A stretch of DNA of 64,000 bases. Origin: Mycobacterium lehmannii. Its GTDB lineage: Bacteria; Actinomycetota; Actinomycetes; Mycobacteriales; Mycobacteriaceae. The position numbers and the translations under genes were made by a program. Where the stretch lies: assembly GCF_002245535.1 (NCBI RefSeq), contig NZ_NKCN01000011.1, positions 111,052-175,051 of the forward strand. Direction: 5' to 3'. This document shows, piece after piece, positions 44,662 to 52,911 of this stretch. The notes below the pieces were generated by a model. That model was not told the origin of the DNA. It worked only from the letters and a program-made list of their open reading frames with translations, and made no database searches. How positions within the stretch are numbered: the stretch's first letter is position 1; each line of letters begins with the position of its first letter.

Positions 44662-46296
44662 CTAGCCGACAGCGCGTTCAGAACCCTCCCAGAACTGCGC
44701 GCGCACGGCCTTCTTGTCCGGCTTGCCCAGCGCGGTCACCGGCACCGAGTCCACGACGATCACCTGCTTGGGTGACTGCACCGATCCCTTGCGCTCCTTG
44801 ACCGCCGCCTGGATCTCGGAGGTCATCTGCGCGACGGCCGCCTCGGAGCGGTCGGCCTCGGGGCGCAGCACCACGACAGCGGTCACCGCCTCGCCCCACT
44901 TCTCGTCGGGCGTTCCGATCACACACACCTGGGCAACCGAAGGGTGCTCGGCCACAACGTCTTCCACCTCGCGGGGGAACACATTGAACCCACCGGTCAC
45001 GATCATGTCCTTGGTCCGGTCGACGATGTAATAGAAGCCGTCCTCATCCTCGCGGGCCAGATCGCCGGTGTGCATCCAACCGTCGCGAAACGTCTCGGCC
45101 GTCGCCTCCGGCTTGTTCCAGTAGCCACCGGACACCAGCGGCCCGGACACGCAGATCTCGCCGACCTCGCCCTGGGACACCGGGTTGCCGTCACCGTCCA
45201 ACAGCGCCACCCGCGCAAACACCGTCGGCCGCCCGCAGGACGTCAACCGCTTCTCGTCGTGATCGCCCTTGGCCAGGTACGTGATCACCATCGGCGCCTC
45301 GGACTGGCCGTAGTACTGGGCGAAGATCGGGCCGAACCGGTCGATCGCCTCGCGCAGCCGCACCGGGTTCATCGCCGAGGCGCCGTAGTACACCGTCTCC
45401 AACGACGACAGGTCGCGGGTGCGCGAATCCGGGTGGTCCATCAACGCGTAGATCATCGACGGCACCAGCATCGTCGCGGTGATCTTCTGCTCCTCGATCA
45501 CCCGCAGCACCTCGGCCGGGTCGAACTTGGTCAGCACGACCAGCTCGCCGCCCTTGATGATCGTCGGCACGAAGAACGCCGCACCCGCATGCGACAGCGG
45601 GGTGCACATCAAGAACTTCGGGCGTTCCGGCCACTCCCACTCGGCCAACTGGATCGTCGTCATCGTCGTGATCGACTGCACGGTGCCGATCACGCCCTTG
45701 GGCTTACCGGTCGTCCCGCCGGTGTAGGCCATGCCGCCGATGTGATCGGGCGGCAGGTCCGCCGCCACCAAGGCCTGCGGCGAGTACTTGGCGGCCTCGG
45801 CGGTCAGGTCGACGCCGACGCCCTCCAACTCGGCAGGCACCGGACCGATCGTCAACACCTGCTTGAGCGTGGGCACCTTCTCCAGCAGTCCCTGCGCCCG
45901 CTCGACGAACATCGGGTTCGGGTCGATGATCAGCGACGTGACCCCGGCGTCGTTCAACACATACGCGTGGTCGTCCAGAGAGCCGAGAGGGTGTAGTGCG
46001 GTGCGGCGGTAGCCCTGGGTCTGCCCGGCGCCGATGATCATCAGCACTTCCGGCCGGTTCAGCGACAGCAGGCCGGTGGCCGTTCCCGAACCCGCGCCCA
46101 GCGCCTCGAACGCCTGAATGTACTGGCTGATCCGCTCGGCGAGCTGTCCACCGGTGAGCGTGGTGTCCCCGAGGAACAGCACCGGCTTGTCCTTGTTCCG
46201 CTTCAGTGCCCCGACGGTGAGATGGCCGGAGTGGATGGGATGGCGCAGCAGGTCGCCTGATGAGCGCTCGCGCGAAGAAGCAGCAGCCTGAGTCAT
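44662..46296 (-). CDS. fadD8: Fatty acid-CoA ligase FadD8-like
   Basis: A 544-residue ANL ligase, equivalent to Rv0551c. Its P-loop is YTGGTTGKPKG, in place of the usual TSGTTGxPKG, the hinge DRTKDMIVTGGFNVFP, and the C-terminal lysine in TALGKPDKKAVR. ATG 46296 is chosen: a -10-like TAGTCT (46309-46304 on minus) ends 7 nt before it, so the mRNA is probably leaderless; an ATG at 46302 is 2 codons upstream. A KstR-type palindrome overlaps that promoter, suggesting a link to sterol catabolism. It faces the kinase gene. Confidence 0.9.
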   Translation of the reverse strand: MTQAAASSRERSSGDLLRHPIHSGHLTVGALKRNKDKPVLFLGDTTLTGGQLAERISQYIQAFEALGAGSGTATGLLSLNRPEVLMIIGAGQTQGYRRTALHPLGSLDDHAYVLNDAGVTSLIIDPNPMFVERAQGLLEKVPTLKQVLTIGPVPAELEGVGVDLTAEAAKYSPQALVAADLPPDHIGGMAYTGGTTGKPKGVIGTVQSITTMTTIQLAEWEWPERPKFLMCTPLSHAGAAFFVPTIIKGGELVVLTKFDPAEVLRVIEEQKITATMLVPSMIYALMDHPDSRTRDLSSLETVYYGASAMNPVRLREAIDRFGPIFAQYYGQSEAPMVITYLAKGDHDEKRLTSCGRPTVFARVALLDGDGNPVSQGEVGEICVSGPLVSGGYWNKPEATAETFRDGWMHTGDLAREDEDGFYYIVDRTKDMIVTGGFNVFPREVEDVVAEHPSVAQVCVIGTPDEKWGEAVTAVVVLRPEADRSEAAVAQMTSEIQAAVKERKGSVQSPKQVIVVDSVPVTALGKPDKKAVRAQFWEGSERAVG

Positions 46297-46307
46297 GACC
46301 ATCAGAC

Positions 46308-46321
46308 TAGAACGTGTTCCA
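46308..46321. promoter_or_regulatory. KstR-type operator upstream of fadD8
   Basis: TAGAACGTGTTCCA fits the KstR consensus TnnAACnnGTTnnA at every fixed position; the inner AGAAC/GTTC(C) arms are palindromic with one mismatch. It overlaps the candidate -10 hexamer (46304-46309) of fadD8, so bound repressor would block transcription. KstR is the TetR repressor of cholesterol catabolism in mycobacteria. Confidence 0.7.
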
Positions 46322-46332
46322 GTTCCAGTCAC

Positions 46333-46638
46333 CAGGTCCCCGGGAATCGCCGCGCGAAGCGGTTCATCGACGAGCTCTCGCTGACGGCGAGCAGTCTACG
46401 AAACTCGAATGAACGAGAGCTCTCGCTCGTGTTGGTGATAGGTGCGGTAACGGCCTCCCCAATCGTCATAAGTTGACGTCCATCCTCTTCGAGTCATGTG
46501 TGGTGACGGATCCCGTCGTTGAAGCAACGGCGACAGCCACATCCGGCTGCTATCGGACATCGCGACGGCCAACGTCCGCGGAGGGGTGATCCGCGACTCC
46601 GGGGTCTGCGCGGGCGCGTAACGCGTAGGGTTCGGCCG
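46333..46638. other. Intergenic region between fadD8 promoter and DUF3253 gene
   Basis: No gene can be supported here. It contains an 11-nt direct repeat GAGCTCTCGCT (46372-46382 and 46417-46427) and a 12-bp palindrome CGAGAGCTCTCG (46414-46425) that includes part of the second copy. A frame at 46526-46623 reads SNGDSHIRLLSDIATANVRG and further to a stop but has a stop immediately before it and no start. The promoter of the DUF3253 gene must lie near the right end. Confidence 0.6.
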
Positions 46639-46893
46639 GTGGGCACCGATGCCAGGCAGCGGCTGCGCGAGACGATCCTGAGCCTCGCCCGTGAACGCGG
46701 CCCGGACAAGACGATCTGCCCGTCCGACGCGGCCCGCGCCGTCGGCGGTGACGACTGGCGCGAGCTGATGGACGACGCCCGCGGGACCGCTCGCGACCTT
46801 GCCCGCGACGGTGACGTCGAGATCACCCAGAAGGGTGAGGTGCTCGACCCTAACGCGACGTGGCGCGGACCCATCCGGATCCGCGCCACCTAG
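46639..46893 (+). CDS. DUF3253 protein
   Basis: An 84-residue protein with a winged-helix-like pattern: RETILSLARERGPDKTICPSD, AARAVGGDDWRELMDDARG and a C-terminal beta hairpin VEITQKGEVLDPNATWRGPI, the DUF3253 family (S- and AlkB-associated in some bacteria, function unknown). Start GTG 46639. It faces the YCII gene, their stops being 7 nt apart. Confidence 0.85.
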   Translation: MGTDARQRLRETILSLARERGPDKTICPSDAARAVGGDDWRELMDDARGTARDLARDGDVEITQKGEVLDPNATWRGPIRIRAT

Positions 46894-46900
46894 CGACCGT

Positions 46901-47365
46901 TCAGCCCAACTTGTCGGCCTCCGCCCGTGCCTGCGCCGCGATCTTCTCGGCCAACTCGGCCTTCCACTGGATTTCCTTCTTGATCCACGGATTGTCTTGC
47001 GGGAACTGGTCGGTCTCGCCGACCAGCCGCACCTCGAGCTTGACGCCAGGTCCCAGGGGGCACTTCTGAGCCCACTGCTTGGCCTCCTGCTTCGAGGAGA
47101 CGTCGATGATCCAGAAGCCATTGAACAACTCCTTGGCCTCGGTGTACGGGCCGTCGGTCACCACCGGTGGATCGGAGACGAAGTCGACGACGAAGCCGTC
47201 CTCCGGCCCGGTCAGGCCCTCGCCCGCGAGCATCACACCGGCCTTGATCAGCTCCTCGTTGTAACGGCCCATCGACTCGATGACCTCGCTGAAGTCGACA
47301 TCGGCCTCGGCGAACGCGGCCTCGGCCTCCGGGGTGACTCGCATGATCAGCATGTATCGCGCCAT
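46901..47365 (-). CDS. YCII/DGPF-domain protein
   Basis: A 154-residue YciI-related protein. It starts MARYMLIMRVTPEAEAAFAE and carries the DGPF-type motif as VTDGPYTEAKELFNGFWIID, plus a C-terminal extension. ATG 47365 follows a GGTGAAG site. YCII/DGPF proteins are commonly encoded beside ECF42 sigma factors; here the sigma factor (42430) is 3 kb away, with a kinase and fadD8 between, so the pair may have been split. Confidence 0.88.
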   Translation of the reverse strand: MARYMLIMRVTPEAEAAFAEADVDFSEVIESMGRYNEELIKAGVMLAGEGLTGPEDGFVVDFVSDPPVVTDGPYTEAKELFNGFWIIDVSSKQEAKQWAQKCPLGPGVKLEVRLVGETDQFPQDNPWIKKEIQWKAELAEKIAAQARAEADKLG

Positions 47366-47506
47366 TGTTCTTCACCTTTCGTCGGGAAGGGGCCGGCCGT
47401 GTCGTGGGGTGCCCCTCATGACTACGTCGAACGACCCTTCACCGAAATCGACACGCGGCGCGACATTTTTTCATCGGACTTCTCCTGCGACTGAGAAGAT
47501 TGCCGT

Positions 47507-49114
47507 ATGCCTGCCGCTGACCTGGCCATCCGCGGAACCGTCCTGACGGTCGACGACAACCAGCCGACCGCCGAGGCGCTTGCGGTGAGCGACGGCCGCA
47601 TCGTCGCGGTCGGTAGCCGCAGCGATATCGACGGCTGGGTCGGCCCCGACACCGAGACTGTCGACGTCGACGGCTGCGTGATGCCCGGATTCGTCGAGGC
47701 GCACGGCCACCCGCTGATGGAGGCCATCGTGCTGTCGGAGCGGATGGTCGACATCCGACCGGTCACCCTGCCCAATGCCGATGACGTCGTTGCCGCGATC
47801 CGGGCCGAGGTCGCCAATTGCGGCGCCGATGGCGCGTACCTCAACGGCTGGGATCCGCTGCTGCAGGCGGGATTACCGGATCCGACGTTGGCCTGGCTCG
47901 ACGACGTCGCACCGGACAACCCGCTGGTCATCGTGCACAACTCCGGGCACAAGGCTTACTTCAACACTGCCGCCGCCCGACGCTTCGGTCTCACTCGCGA
48001 CACTCCCGACCCCAAAGGCGCCCGGTACGGTCGCGACGAACACGGTGACCTCGACGGCACCGCCGAGGAGACCGCCGCGGTGTTCAGCCTTCTGGCCGGC
48101 GTGATCGATCCGGCCGCCTACCCGGCGATGCTGCACGCCGAACTGCAGCGGCTCAACGCGGCAGGGCTGACCACGTGCTCGGAGATGGCCTTCGACCCGG
48201 TGTTCCGGCCCGTGATCGAAGCACTGCGCGGTGAATTGAGCGTGCGACTGCGGCTCTACGAGATTTCCAATGCCGAGATGTCCACCGACGCAGCACCGGC
48301 CGACGGCGACGACCTGCTCCGTCAGGTCGGCATCAAGATCTGGGTGGACGGGTCGCCGTGGATCGGCAACATCGACCTGTCGTTCCCGTACCTGGACTCC
48401 GACGCCACGCGCACCATCGGCGTCGCGCCCGGATCGTGTGGGCACGCCAACTACACCCGCGAACAACTCACCGAGATCGTGCACGCCTACTTCCCCAAGG
48501 GGTGGCCGATGGCGTGCCACGTGCACGGTGACGCCGGTGTCGACACCATCCTCGACGTGTACGAAGAAGCGTTGCGGCGCTGGCCCCGCGACGATCACCG
48601 GCTGCGGCTCGAGCACGTCGGCGCCATCCGTGACGATCAGCTGCAACGCGCACACGATCTCGGCGTCGTCTGCAGCGTGTTCGTCGACCAGATCCACTAC
48701 TGGGGCGACATCATCGTCGACGGGCTGTTCGGTGCCGAACACGGAAGCCGTTGGATGCCATGCGGATCCGCGGTCGCCACGGGTATGCGGATTTCGCTGC
48801 ACAACGATCCGCCGGTCACCCCGGAGGAACCCCTGCGCAACATCAGCGTCGCGGCCACCCGCACGGCGCCCAGCGGGCGGGTGATCGGCCCGGAGCAGCG
48901 CATCTCCGTCGAGCAGGCGATCCGCGCACAGACGGTGGATGCGGCCTACCAGTTGTTCGCCGACGATGTGGTCGGATCGCTGGAGGTGGGCAAGTATGCC
49001 GACATGGTGGTGCTGTCGGCCGATCCGCGCTCGGTGGCAGCCGAGGACATCGCCGACCTCGAGGTTCAAGCCACATACCTTGCCGGACGGCAGGTTTACC
49101 GGAAAGGCGCCTGA
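47507..49114 (+). CDS. Amidohydrolase (YtcJ-like, Rv0552 type)
   Basis: A 535-residue metal-dependent amidohydrolase of the YtcJ/AepA group, equivalent to Rv0552. N-terminal metal ligands are in GFVEAHGHPLME, further histidines in ACHVHGDAGVD and LRLEHVGAI, and the last metal Asp in SLHNDPPVTP. C-terminal VGSLEVGKYADMVVLSADP closes the beta-sandwich. Substrate unknown. ATG 47507. Followed 30 nt later by an acyl-CoA ligase gene on the same strand. Confidence 0.9.
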   Translation: MPAADLAIRGTVLTVDDNQPTAEALAVSDGRIVAVGSRSDIDGWVGPDTETVDVDGCVMPGFVEAHGHPLMEAIVLSERMVDIRPVTLPNADDVVAAIRAEVANCGADGAYLNGWDPLLQAGLPDPTLAWLDDVAPDNPLVIVHNSGHKAYFNTAAARRFGLTRDTPDPKGARYGRDEHGDLDGTAEETAAVFSLLAGVIDPAAYPAMLHAELQRLNAAGLTTCSEMAFDPVFRPVIEALRGELSVRLRLYEISNAEMSTDAAPADGDDLLRQVGIKIWVDGSPWIGNIDLSFPYLDSDATRTIGVAPGSCGHANYTREQLTEIVHAYFPKGWPMACHVHGDAGVDTILDVYEEALRRWPRDDHRLRLEHVGAIRDDQLQRAHDLGVVCSVFVDQIHYWGDIIVDGLFGAEHGSRWMPCGSAVATGMRISLHNDPPVTPEEPLRNISVAATRTAPSGRVIGPEQRISVEQAIRAQTVDAAYQLFADDVVGSLEVGKYADMVVLSADPRSVAAEDIADLEVQATYLAGRQVYRKGA

Positions 49115-49144
49115 TCAGACCGCGACGGTCGCTAGGCTTCGCCC

Positions 49145-50710
49145 ATGTCTGACCTGCAAGACCCGCGATTTCTCGACGAACGGCTCGCGCATTGGGCCGA
49201 AACCAAACCCGACGCCGAGGCGATGACCTTCCTCGACCGCAGCTGGACATGGTCGGAATGGAACGAGCGGGTTCGCCGCCTGGCGGGCGCACTACAGCAG
49301 CGTGGCGTCAAACGCGGCGACGTGGTGGCCTTCCTCGACAAGAACCACCCGGCCTGCGTCGAGTTGACCATCGCCGCAGCGTCGCTGGGCGCCGCGACCG
49401 CGATCATCAACTTTCGGCTGGCCGCCGATGAGATCGACTACGTGCTCACCGACTCGGGAGCCAAGCTGTTGATCGTGGGCACGGAGTTGAAGCCGACGAT
49501 CGAGAAGATCCGCGACAAGCTCACCCACGTCGAACATCTCATCGAGGTGACGCCCGAGGGCGGTGACGGTGACGAGTACGAGGCGATGCTCACCGACGCG
49601 ACACCGGTCAACCGCAGCGCCGATGTAGAACCCGACGACGTCGCGATCATCATGTACTCCTCAGGGACGACGGGGCGCCCGAAGGGTGTGCAGATCACAC
49701 AGGCCAACCTGATCGCGCACACCATCAACGCGCACAACGGCTGGGGCTTCGACGAAGGCGACAAGAGCATGGTGTCGATGCCGCTCTTCCACGTCGGCGG
49801 ATCGTCCTACGTGCAGTTCAGTATTCACGACGGTGTGCCGGCGGTGATGACACGCGAGGTCGACGGCGCGGCGCTGGCCGGCGCAATCCTCAACGGCGCC
49901 AACCGAACGTTCTTGGTGCCCGCGGTGCTGGCCAAAGTGTTGGAGTCCGGCGAGGACGCGGTCAAGCTGTTCGGCGCACTGAAGACCTACGTGTACGGTG
50001 CGTCGCCGATGCCGTTGCCGCTGCTGCGCGCGGCGTTGCAGGCTTGGCCCGACACCGACTTCATCCAGGTGTACGGGCTGACCGAGGTATGCGGGGTGAT
50101 CAGCCAGCTGCTGCCCGACGACCACCGCTCCGGTCCCGAGGACCGGCTGGTCAGCGCGGGACGGGTGATCCCCGGCGCCGAGGTTCGCGTGGTCGACCCG
50201 GACACACTGAACGACGTACCGGCCGGTGAGCAGGGTGAATTGTGGTTCCGCACACCGCAACTGATGAAGGGCTACCACAACAAGCCCGAGGCAACGGCAG
50301 AAGCGATCACCGACGACGGCTGGTTCCGCACCGGAGACATCGGCCGCATCGACGAGGACGGTTACATCTTCGTCGAGGACCGTCTCAAGGACATGATCAT
50401 CTCCGGCGGCGAGAACATCTACTCCATCGAGGTCGAGCGCGTCATCGCCGAACATCCCGCCGTCACCGACGTCGCGGTGATCGGCGTGCCCGATGAGAAG
50501 TGGGGCGAGGTGGTCAAGGCCGTTGTGTCGGTCGAGGATCCGGTGGCGCCGGAAGACCTCATCGCGTGGTGCCGGGAACGGCTCGCGGCGTACAAGTGCC
50601 CGAAGACGGTCGACATCACCGATGAGTTGCCGCGCAATCCGACGGGCAAGATCCTGAAGAAGGAGCTGCGCAAGCCCTACTGGGAGGGCCGCGACCGCGC
50701 GACGGTCTAA
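49145..50710 (+). CDS. Long-chain fatty acid-CoA ligase (FadD-type)
   Basis: A 521-residue ANL-family ligase with YSSGTTGRPKG, the hinge GRIDEDGYIFVEDRLKDM, and catalytic lysine in PRNPTGKILKKELRKPYW. It closely resembles the ligase at 37268, sharing the KPYWEG-type ending, and both look like mycobacterial FadD13-like/FadD3-like enzymes. ATG 49145. The gene's stop overlaps the convergent SOUL gene by 4 nt. Substrate unknown. Confidence 0.9.
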   Translation: MSDLQDPRFLDERLAHWAETKPDAEAMTFLDRSWTWSEWNERVRRLAGALQQRGVKRGDVVAFLDKNHPACVELTIAAASLGAATAIINFRLAADEIDYVLTDSGAKLLIVGTELKPTIEKIRDKLTHVEHLIEVTPEGGDGDEYEAMLTDATPVNRSADVEPDDVAIIMYSSGTTGRPKGVQITQANLIAHTINAHNGWGFDEGDKSMVSMPLFHVGGSSYVQFSIHDGVPAVMTREVDGAALAGAILNGANRTFLVPAVLAKVLESGEDAVKLFGALKTYVYGASPMPLPLLRAALQAWPDTDFIQVYGLTEVCGVISQLLPDDHRSGPEDRLVSAGRVIPGAEVRVVDPDTLNDVPAGEQGELWFRTPQLMKGYHNKPEATAEAITDDGWFRTGDIGRIDEDGYIFVEDRLKDMIISGGENIYSIEVERVIAEHPAVTDVAVIGVPDEKWGEVVKAVVSVEDPVAPEDLIAWCRERLAAYKCPKTVDITDELPRNPTGKILKKELRKPYWEGRDRATV

Positions 50711-51333
50711 TCGGTGGGCCGCACCGGGATCGCGATCTCGTTGCGGCGACGGAACGGCAACGTCCAGGGCGGGTCGTAGAACCAGGACTGCGGCGGCCCT
50801 ACGGCCTCGATTCCGTTGGCGCGCAGCGTCGCCGAGAGCTCCCGCGTGCGCTCGGCGACCGCGCGCGGACTGCGGTCGCCGGTGAACCTCAGCACCGCGA
50901 CCGTTTCGCCCGGCACCTCCACCAACCGCACCTTGTCGTCGTCCGGAGTGGGCAACGTGTCCATCGTCCACTTCGACGGCATGTAGAAGCGGATCGTCGA
51001 GTTCTCGCCGTCGCGGGCCTGTGCGACCGGCGCCGTCATCGCGATCTTCTCGCGCGCCTGCTGGCTGACCGGGGCGGTCATCGCGATCGTCTCGTCGCGG
51101 TGGTTGCCACCGAAGATGTAGCCGGCAAGGCGCCGGAACCCGATGTTTCTGGCGCGGTCCTCGTCGGCGCTCACGGTGGTCTCGGCCGCGATCCGGGGGC
51201 CGTATCGGCGTATCTCCACCTGCTCGGACAGCTTTGTGGCCAGATAGTGCGGCTCCTCGGTGCCCACCCGGATCCCGACCATCGAGAACACCGACTCCGC
51301 GACCTGGCGGGGGATCTCCAGTAGCCGCATCAT
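50707..51333 (-). CDS. SOUL haem-binding-family protein
   Basis: A 208-residue SOUL/HBP-family protein. It has VEIRRYGPRIAAETTV, two ETIAMTAPV / EKIAMTAPV repeats and the C-terminal WFYDPPWTLPFRRRNEIAI. SOUL proteins bind haem or tetrapyrroles. ATG 51333 overlaps the TspO gene stop (ATGA). The pairing with TspO, a tetrapyrrole-binding membrane protein, strongly suggests they work together in porphyrin handling. Confidence 0.9.
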   Translation of the reverse strand: MMRLLEIPRQVAESVFSMVGIRVGTEEPHYLATKLSEQVEIRRYGPRIAAETTVSADEDRARNIGFRRLAGYIFGGNHRDETIAMTAPVSQQAREKIAMTAPVAQARDGENSTIRFYMPSKWTMDTLPTPDDDKVRLVEVPGETVAVLRFTGDRSPRAVAERTRELSATLRANGIEAVGPPQSWFYDPPWTLPFRRRNEIAIPVRPTD

Positions 51334-51815
51334 CGGCGGTTCAGGAACCAGATGTGCGACGACAGCACGGTCGCGAACGCACACCACAGCGGATACAACG
51401 CCAGCGGCGCCGCCTTGGCGCCCCGCACCTGCACGGCACGACGGGTGAGGTCGGCGCTGCTGAGCGTCAGTGCGCCTGCCGCCACCGCCGACGTGGCGAG
51501 CTTGCCCTGGTTGAAGAACAGCCACGACCAGCTGCCGTTGAGCACCAGGTTGATCGCGAGAGCGGCGAGGTAGCGTCGACGTTCCTCGGTCTGGCCTCGG
51601 CGCTCGAGCTCATCGAGCGTTGCCGACGAGGTCACGGCGATGTCGGCGTACAGGATGGGCCACACGATCGGAAAGGCTTGTGCCGGTGGCTGATACGGTG
51701 GCTTTCGCAGCTTCGCGTACCAGAGGGACTGCGAGTCCTTACTGGCCAGGCCGCCGGCAACCGCCGTCGCCGTCACCGCCAGCGCCGAGGGGACCAATGT
51801 CTTCAGTTGCACCAT
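51330..51815 (-). CDS. tspO: TspO/MBR-family tryptophan-rich protein
   Basis: A 161-residue membrane protein with five hydrophobic segments, the TspO fold. The N-terminal loop has LWYAKLRKPPYQPPAQAFPI, matching the porphyrin-site loop of TspO, and WPILYADIAV follows. It binds porphyrins and may degrade protoporphyrin under light and stress. An AGGAG ribosome site lies 4 nt before ATG 51815. The stop overlaps the SOUL gene start, so the pair are translationally coupled. Confidence 0.9.
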   Translation of the reverse strand: MVQLKTLVPSALAVTATAVAGGLASKDSQSLWYAKLRKPPYQPPAQAFPIVWPILYADIAVTSSATLDELERRGQTEERRRYLAALAINLVLNGSWSWLFFNQGKLATSAVAAGALTLSSADLTRRAVQVRGAKAAPLALYPLWCAFATVLSSHIWFLNRR

Positions 51816-51837
51816 GTGCTCCTATGACGAATCACAA

Positions 51838-51853
51838 TTAGTTAAGCAACTGA
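51838..51853. promoter_or_regulatory. Inverted repeat in tspO-menC gap
   Basis: TTAGTTAAGCAACTGA is an inverted repeat (AGTT 51840-51843, AACT 51848-51851) with one mismatch further out. It lies 23 nt from the tspO ATG and 50 nt from the menC start, between divergent genes. The form TTAGTT-N4-AACTnA is MarR-like. It may control tspO. Confidence 0.35.
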
Positions 51854-51903
51854 AAGGTAGCCGGATTCGCGAGCGCTAAACCTCTCGGTCCGCAACCGGC
51901 AGG

Positions 51904-52869
51904 ATGGTGCGCATGCCGCAGCTCGACGACGTCCTCGACCGTATGCACGTGGTCGCGCTCCCGATGCGGGTGCGCTTTCGCGGCATCACGATCCGCGAAG
52001 TGGCGCTGATCGAGGGCCCGGCCGGGTGGGGCGAGTTCGGTGCGTTCCCCGAATACGAGCCGCCGGAGGCGGCGCACTGGCTGGCATCGGCGCTGGAGGC
52101 GGCCTATGAGCCACCGCCGCAGGCGCGTCGCGACCGGATCCCGATCAACGCGACCGTGCCCGCCGTCGACGCCGCCCAGGTGCCCGAGGTGCTCGCGCGC
52201 TTCCCCGGTGCGCGCACCGCGAAGGTCAAGGTCGCCGAGCCGGGCCAGACCTTGGCCGACGACACGGCGCGGGTCAACGCGGTGCGGGCGATCGTTCCAA
52301 CGGTGCGGGTCGACGCCAACGGAGGCTGGAGCGTCGACGAAGCGGTCGCTGCGGCGGCGGCGCTGACCGCTGACGGGCCGCTCGAATACCTCGAACAGCC
52401 GTGCGCCACGGTGGCCGAACTGGCCGAGTTGCGCCGCCGCGTCGACGTCCCGATCGCCGCCGACGAAAGCATCCGCAAGGCCACCGACCCCCTGCGGGTG
52501 GTGCGGGAGAAGGCGGCCGATGTCGCAGTGCTCAAGGTCGCACCGCTGGGCGGGGTGCGCGCGCTGCTCGCGATCGCCGTGCAGATCGACATCCCCGTCG
52601 TGGTCTCCAGCGCGCTGGACTCGGCGGTCGGCATCGGCCGCGGGCTACTGGCCGCCGCGGCGCTGCCGGACCTGCGCCACGCCTGCGGGTTGGGCACCGG
52701 CGGGTTGTTCGCCGAGGATGTCGCCGAACCCGTTCCCCCGGAAGACGGATATCTCTCGATCGGTCCGGTGGTCCCCGATCCGGCGCGGCTTTCGGCGCTG
52801 GCCGCCCCTGCCGAGCGTCGCCGATGGTGGATCGACAGGGTGCGCGCCTGCCACCCGTTGACACGATGA
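51904..52869 (+). CDS. menC: o-Succinylbenzoate synthase
   Basis: Dehydrates SHCHC to o-succinylbenzoate in the menaquinone pathway. The 321-residue enolase-superfamily protein has the second lysine of KxK as Lys107/109 in TAKVKVAEPG, metal ligands Asp137 (VRVDANGGW), Glu164 (LEYLEQPC) and Asp187 (AADESIRK), and the opposite catalytic Lys211 (AVLKVAPLGG). Equivalent to Rv0553, the sequence agrees closely. Start ATG 51904; an ATG at 51913 is an alternative. The stop codon TGA is part of the operator at 52867. Confidence 0.95.
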   Translation: MVRMPQLDDVLDRMHVVALPMRVRFRGITIREVALIEGPAGWGEFGAFPEYEPPEAAHWLASALEAAYEPPPQARRDRIPINATVPAVDAAQVPEVLARFPGARTAKVKVAEPGQTLADDTARVNAVRAIVPTVRVDANGGWSVDEAVAAAAALTADGPLEYLEQPCATVAELAELRRRVDVPIAADESIRKATDPLRVVREKAADVAVLKVAPLGGVRALLAIAVQIDIPVVVSSALDSAVGIGRGLLAAAALPDLRHACGLGTGGLFAEDVAEPVPPEDGYLSIGPVVPDPARLSALAAPAERRRWWIDRVRACHPLTR

Positions 52870-52893
52870 CACAAATCACTAGTCTTTGTGTCA
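52867..52893. promoter_or_regulatory. Inverted repeat operator candidate before second mpaB-like gene
   Basis: Perfect 9-bp arms TGACACAAA (52867-52875) and TTTGTGTCA (52885-52893) with a 9-nt spacer; a second TGACAC lies 8 nt to the left (52859-52864). It ends 18 nt before the ATG at 52912 and overlaps the menC stop. The pattern ACAAA - spacer - TTTGT repeats that of the first MpaB-TetR pair (703-722). Confidence 0.7.
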
Positions 52894-52911
52894 ACGCGTA
52901 TCGGAGGCGAC

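Noticed and set aside
47366..47506. Riboswitch or leader before the amidohydrolase
   Set aside because: No conserved fold is recognisable; the region is simply the divergent promoter region of the YCII and amidohydrolase genes.
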